This document shows positions 60,283-64,000 of a stretch of 64,000 nucleotides of DNA, one piece after another. The number at the start of each line of letters is the position of its first letter. Position 1 is the stretch's first letter. The translations under genes and the position numbers were made by a program. The notes beneath the pieces were generated by a model. The model worked only from the letters and a program-made list of their open reading frames with translations, had not been told where the DNA came from and did no database searches. Origin of the DNA: an uncultured Bacilli bacterium (GTDB taxonomy: Bacteria; Bacillota_I; Bacilli_A; RF39; UBA660); the NCBI GenBank assembly GCA_934085565.1, contig CAKOHG010000001.1:62001-126000 (forward strand). Reading direction: 5' to 3'.

Positions 60283-61509
60283 ATGCAAAGTTTATATGAA
60301 GATTTAATGTGGCGTGGTTTAATTAAAGATACTTCGACACCTGATTTAAAAAATTTACTCGATAATGGAAAAATCACTTTTTACTGGGGAACTGATCCGT
60401 CTGCAGATAGCTTGCATTTAGGACATTATAGTTCTTTAGTGACAGCCAAAAGACTTGCCTTATATGGTCATCATCCTATTTTATTAATGGGCGGTTCCAC
60501 CGGACTTATCGGAGACCCTAGACCAACAGCTGAAAGAGAAATCATCTCTTATGAAAAAGTTTTAGAAAATACTAAAGGCATTCAAAAACAAGTAAACGAA
60601 ATCTTTAAAGGTAATGTTCAAATCGTTAATAACTATGATTGGACAAAAGATGTGACTTTCCTTGAGTTTTTAAGAGATATTGGTAAGTATATTAATGTTA
60701 ACTATATGTTAAACAAAGATATTATCGCGAGACGTTTAGAAACAGGTATCACTTATGCTGAATTTTCTTATACCTTATTACAAGGTTATGATTTCCTTCA
60801 TTTATTTGAACATGAAAACTGTGTTTTACAAGCTGCTGGCTCTGACCAATGGGGAAATATTACCACTGGTATTGAACTTATTAAGAAGAAAACAGGTAAA
60901 GAAGCTTATGGATTTACGATGCCTTTAATCGTCGATAAAATGGGTAAAAAATTTGGTAAAAGTGAGGGTAATGCTTTATGGCTTAATAAAGACAAAACAA
61001 GTAGCTATGAACTATATCAATACCTTGTAAATACCGATGATGAAATGGTTATAAGTTATTTAAAAGTCTTTACTTTCTTAAGTAAGGAAGAAATCTTAGA
61101 AATAGAAAAAGAACATTTAGCACATCCTGAACTTCGTTTAGCCCAAAAAACATTAGCTAAAGAAATCATTACGGATTTACATGGTGAAGAAGAATACCTT
61201 CATGCCAAAGAAGTATCTGAATGTCTTTTCACAGGTAAGGTAAGTGAGCTTACAGATAAAGAAATCGAAATGGTTTTTAAAGGAGTTCCGGTTTTAAATT
61301 ATGAAAAGTTACCACTTGTTGAATTTTTAGTTCAAGAAAAAGTAGCCACATCTAAAAGAGAAGCTAGAGAATTTTTAAGTGGTAATGCCATCAGTGTTAA
61401 TGGTACGTTAGTAAACGATGAAAATCACTTATTAGATGAAAATCGTAAATATAATATCATTCGTCGTGGTAAGAAAAAATATTATTTAGTTTTGCATAAA
61501 AATGACTAG
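60283..61509 (+). CDS. tyrS: Tyrosyl-tRNA synthetase
   Basis: Charges tRNA-Tyr, 408 residues. The class I motifs are HLGH (SADSLHLGHYSS, near residue 46) and KFGKSEG near 229; Tyr and tRNA contact residues are in QAAGSDQWGN. A C-terminal S4 RNA-binding domain (about 345-405) includes EFLSGNAISVNG. AGAGGAAA precedes the ATG. Expression is controlled by the T-box leader directly upstream. Confidence 0.97.
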   Translation: MQSLYEDLMWRGLIKDTSTPDLKNLLDNGKITFYWGTDPSADSLHLGHYSSLVTAKRLALYGHHPILLMGGSTGLIGDPRPTAEREIISYEKVLENTKGIQKQVNEIFKGNVQIVNNYDWTKDVTFLEFLRDIGKYINVNYMLNKDIIARRLETGITYAEFSYTLLQGYDFLHLFEHENCVLQAAGSDQWGNITTGIELIKKKTGKEAYGFTMPLIVDKMGKKFGKSEGNALWLNKDKTSSYELYQYLVNTDDEMVISYLKVFTFLSKEEILEIEKEHLAHPELRLAQKTLAKEIITDLHGEEEYLHAKEVSECLFTGKVSELTDKEIEMVFKGVPVLNYEKLPLVEFLVQEKVATSKREAREFLSGNAISVNGTLVNDENHLLDENRKYNIIRRGKKKYYLVLHKND

Positions 61510-61524
61510 AAAGGTCATTTTTTT
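61498..61524 (+). terminator. Terminator after tyrS
   Basis: AAATGAC-TAGAAAG-GTCATTT followed by T. The tyrS stop lies in the loop. Confidence 0.8.
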
Positions 61525-61573
61525 CATATTGTCTTTCTTTTCGTGTTATAATTTTGCAAAAGGATGATGTCAT

Positions 61574-62752
61574 TTGCAAAGAAAAAGTTATGTTAAAATT
61601 GATGAAAATATTTTGAAAGATAACGTTATAGCTATCAAAGAGAAATACCAGGGCTATAAGTACTATATTGGAGTCGTTAAAAATAACGCCTATCATCACG
61701 GCTTTTATACGGTGAAATCTTTAAAAGAGGGAGGTATTAACTATTTTGCTGTTTCCTCTTTAGAGGAAGCTAAAGAAGTTCGTAAGTATGATACAGAAAC
61801 GCCTATTCTTTCTTTAGAGCCTATTTCTCTTACTTATTTAGAAGACATTTTAAATTATGATGTCACTCTTACGTTGGAAAACTTAGAAGACGCGAAAGAG
61901 CTTTCTTTAAAAAATCTTCCCAAAAAAGTTAAAGTCCATTTAAAAGTAGATTCTGGTATGCACCGTCTAGGCTTTATGAATAAAGAAGATTTAAAAGAAG
62001 CTTATGATATTTTAAAACAAAATGAAAATATCATAGTAGAAGGAATTTATACGCATTTTGCGACCAGTGGTGTCACGGATCCTTATTACGATAAACAAGT
62101 GGCAAGTTTTTTAAATATTACCAGTCTAATAGATTTAAAAGAAATTCCTATTGTTCATTTAGGAAGAAGTCTTACTTTAGTGGAACATGAAAAGCTTTCT
62201 TTTGCAACAGGCATTCGTCTTGGCATTGTTCTTTATGGTTTTAATCAAAGTAGAATCAAAGATACTAGTTTTAAAGGTAAATTAAGAATGCTAAAACTTA
62301 AATATTTGCAAAAGAAAAATCATTGTAGCCCAACGATTTTAGAAAATGATTTAAAGGTAAAACAAGCCTTCACTTTATTTTCAGAGGTGATGAGTGTAAG
62401 ACCAGTTAAAAAAGGTGAAGTTGTGGGATATAATACATACAAAGTAGAAGAAGATGGTTATATTTTAACTTTACCGATAGGCTATGCGGATGGTGTGACG
62501 AAAGCCTTTAAAAGTGTATGGATAAAAGGTAATTTTTATAAAATTGTTTCCGATTGTATGGACATGATAATGATATATAGTAAAGAAGAAATACCTCTTC
62601 ACACCGAGGTTGAAATTATCGGTAGCCATATGTCTATCAAAATGTTATGTGGAAGAATACATAAAAATGCTTATCATTTATTTAACGATATATCCCCAAG
62701 AGTAACATATCTTTATGAAAAAGATGGTAAAATAAAAGAAATAAAATATTAA
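61574..62752 (+). CDS. alr: Alanine racemase (TTG start)
   Basis: PLP enzyme that makes D-alanine for peptidoglycan, 392 residues. The PLP lysine is in VVKNNAYHHG (near residue 36), which differs from the usual KANAYGHG by two substitutions. The HLKVDSGMHRLG segment, the THFATS strand and IGYADG (the acid/base Tyr) are present. An insertion near residues 235-265 separates the two domains and includes a Cys. The only in-frame start with a ribosome binding site (AAAGGATG) is TTG. It lies 16 bases upstream of an ATP-grasp gene and may share an operon with it. Confidence 0.85.
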   Translation: MQRKSYVKIDENILKDNVIAIKEKYQGYKYYIGVVKNNAYHHGFYTVKSLKEGGINYFAVSSLEEAKEVRKYDTETPILSLEPISLTYLEDILNYDVTLTLENLEDAKELSLKNLPKKVKVHLKVDSGMHRLGFMNKEDLKEAYDILKQNENIIVEGIYTHFATSGVTDPYYDKQVASFLNITSLIDLKEIPIVHLGRSLTLVEHEKLSFATGIRLGIVLYGFNQSRIKDTSFKGKLRMLKLKYLQKKNHCSPTILENDLKVKQAFTLFSEVMSVRPVKKGEVVGYNTYKVEEDGYILTLPIGYADGVTKAFKSVWIKGNFYKIVSDCMDMIMIYSKEEIPLHTEVEIIGSHMSIKMLCGRIHKNAYHLFNDISPRVTYLYEKDGKIKEIKY

Positions 62753-62768
62753 GAAGAGGAAGATGATT

Positions 62769-63980
62769 ATGGATACAAAGATATTAATATTAGGAAGTGA
62801 CGCGAATGCTTATTATATGGCTCGTTGTGCTTATGAATATACCCATAAAAAAGCCCATTTAATTGGCAAAGATAGATTAGCTTTTACTAAGTTTTCTAAC
62901 ATCTTAACAATAGAGTATGAACCTAATTTATGGGATGAACAAGAGTTTGTTAAAATATTAAACCGTTATGCTCTTAAAAATATTGAGAGTAGAGTTTTAG
63001 TTATCAGTACAAATGAAACATATTCTTTGTTTTTAGCTCGTAATCAAAAAATATTAGAACATAACTTGGTCTATTTTAAACAATCTGAAAAAGTATTAGA
63101 AACATTAACAAATAAAGAAAAATTTTATAAGACTTATAAAACATCTTCTTTAAGTTTTCCAATGACTTATTATTTTGACGTGACAAAGGATAGTCTTATT
63201 CCAACGATGACTTATCCCATGATTTTAAAACCAGCTGATGTTGTTTCTTATAATCACTTAAACTTTCCTGGTAAAAATAAAATATATAAAATTGAAAGTG
63301 AAGAAGAGCTTTTAAGCACTATCAATCGAATTAAAAGTGCTGGATACCAAGAAAAACTTATTTTACAGGAATATATTCCGGGAGATGATTCTTATCTTTT
63401 TGATAGCGTTGTTTACGTTTCCAAAAGTGGTAAAGTAAAAGTGATTAGCTTTGCTCAGATAGGACTTCAAGAAAGAAGTAAATCTATGGTTGGTAATGCG
63501 GCTTGTCTTATTAACGGCTTTAATACTTTTAATGTGGATACTTCTGAAATGAAAGAAAATATTATTACTTTTATGGAAACTTTAGGTATGAATGGCTTTT
63601 TTGAATTCGATATGAAATACGATGAAAAAAGTCAAACGTTTAAAGTTTTAGAGATTAATGCCAGACAAGGGCGTTGTAGCTATTATTTAACCCCTTTAAA
63701 GGCTAACTTAGTGGAAATTATGTTAAAAGATCTTGTTTTACAAGAAGAACTTCCTTTTAGAGATTTAAAAGAGGAATGTTTACTATCATTTGTCCCTAAA
63801 AATATTGTTAAAACTTATATTACAAACGAAGATTTTAAAAAAGAAGCCTTAAGACTATGGAAGAAAAGGGTAAGCCCTATGGAATGCCCAAAAGATAAAA
63901 ATTTTAAACGTTTTTTAATGATGAAAAAAAGATTATGGCATTATAAAAAAGAATACCAAAATAGTTATTGGAAAGCATAG
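62769..63980 (+). CDS. ATP-grasp carboxylate-amine ligase-like protein
   Basis: A 403-residue ATP-grasp protein. The N-terminal part looks like a Rossmann-like pre-ATP-grasp domain (ILILGSDANAYYMARC), the ATP-grasp core has TYPMILKPAD, LILQEYIPGDDS and the metal-binding FFEFDMKYD...VLEINARQGR. The similarity is to D-aspartate ligase-type and carbamoyl-phosphate-like enzymes. Because alr lies next to it, linking a D-amino acid to the cell wall is a plausible role, but this is inference. I chose ATG 62769, with GAGGA eight bases away, over ATG 62763. Confidence 0.75.
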   Translation: MDTKILILGSDANAYYMARCAYEYTHKKAHLIGKDRLAFTKFSNILTIEYEPNLWDEQEFVKILNRYALKNIESRVLVISTNETYSLFLARNQKILEHNLVYFKQSEKVLETLTNKEKFYKTYKTSSLSFPMTYYFDVTKDSLIPTMTYPMILKPADVVSYNHLNFPGKNKIYKIESEEELLSTINRIKSAGYQEKLILQEYIPGDDSYLFDSVVYVSKSGKVKVISFAQIGLQERSKSMVGNAACLINGFNTFNVDTSEMKENIITFMETLGMNGFFEFDMKYDEKSQTFKVLEINARQGRCSYYLTPLKANLVEIMLKDLVLQEELPFRDLKEECLLSFVPKNIVKTYITNEDFKKEALRLWKKRVSPMECPKDKNFKRFLMMKKRLWHYKKEYQNSYWKA

Positions 63981-63994
63981 GAGGAGAGATATTT

Positions 63995-64000
63995 ATGTGT
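63995..64000 (+). CDS. Start of a further gene cut by the window edge
   Basis: GGAGGAGAG at 63980-63988 precedes ATG 63995-63997 by six bases, and only the codons ATG TGT are inside the window. It is probably in the same operon as the ATP-grasp gene (14 bases apart). Its product cannot be told. Confidence 0.6.

Overview
The window is a stretch of chromosome from a low-GC, spore-forming member of the Bacilli, probably a gut Erysipelotrichia or 'Mollicutes-like' lineage. Evidence: very AT-rich DNA, TGA used as a stop (standard code), Bacillus-type gene neighbourhoods (ezrA-cysteine desulfurase-thiI, yceD-rpmF, rpsU-yqeY, rpsP-khpA, rpsB-tsf...frr), class I and degenerate B-family PolA architecture, three tRNA-sensing T-box leaders, and spore genes (spoVAC-spoVAD-spoVAEb, cotE, a gpr-like protease, sirA). 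Lineage assignment is inference. No rRNA, CRISPR array or insertion sequence is visible.

Layout. 1-3.5 kb: end of ezrA, a 5'-nucleotidase and the cysteine desulfurase/ThiI pair for tRNA 4-thiouridine, with a 29-residue membrane microprotein between them. 3.6-6.5 kb: a 961-residue prepilin-like surface protein with Ig-like repeats. 6.5-11.8 kb: PPDK, a PfkB sugar kinase coupled to a stand-alone Smr domain, then small unknown genes. 11.9-14.4 kb: two tRNA clusters (Ser, Ile, Glu; CAT, Leu) around an ABC-F ATPase, both ending in the same terminator/11-bp-repeat module. 14.4-19 kb: a DUF3298-like protein and a TetR regulator divergent from an ABC exporter, with two matching operators. 19-24.9 kb: two FAD enzymes, an HD protein, trigger factor, QueA. 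24.9-30.6 kb: Thr T-box operon (unknown gene, thrS without TGS domain), two unknown genes, Ser T-box operon (alarmone-hydrolase-like HD gene, serS). 30.6-35 kb: transketolase, sirA convergent with tmcAL, yceD-rpmF. 35-40 kb: tRNA-Arg/Pro, mscL, an intracellular GH30 enzyme, phosphoketolase, lexA. 40-46.5 kb: spoVA operon behind a sigma-G/F-like promoter, holA, a zinc phospholipase-like protein, a phosphoesterase, rnhC, cvpA. 46.6-52.4 kb: thioredoxin, rpsB-tsf, two membrane-anchored thioredoxin-fold proteins, frr, rpsU, yqeY, a diverged gpr. 52.4-55 kb: cotE, a small AT-rich accessory islet, rpsP-khpA. 55-64 kb: unknown anchored protein, polA, a C26 peptidase, mutM, tyrS with a very short T-box, alanine racemase and an ATP-grasp ligase.

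How it fits together. Translation (tRNA genes, synthetases, r-proteins, factors, tRNA modification) dominates. Carbon metabolism is of the phosphoketolase/transketolase type with PPDK. Sporulation is represented from entry (SirA) through coat (CotE) to dipicolinate transport (SpoVA) and SASP degradation (GPR). The most unusual points are an L32 ribosomal protein carrying an L27-type, Prp-like cleavage leader; a tyrS T-box with almost no Stem I; an alarmone-hydrolase-like gene under a Ser T-box; a terminator of tmcAL embedded in the sirA coding sequence; and a giant prepilin-like protein.
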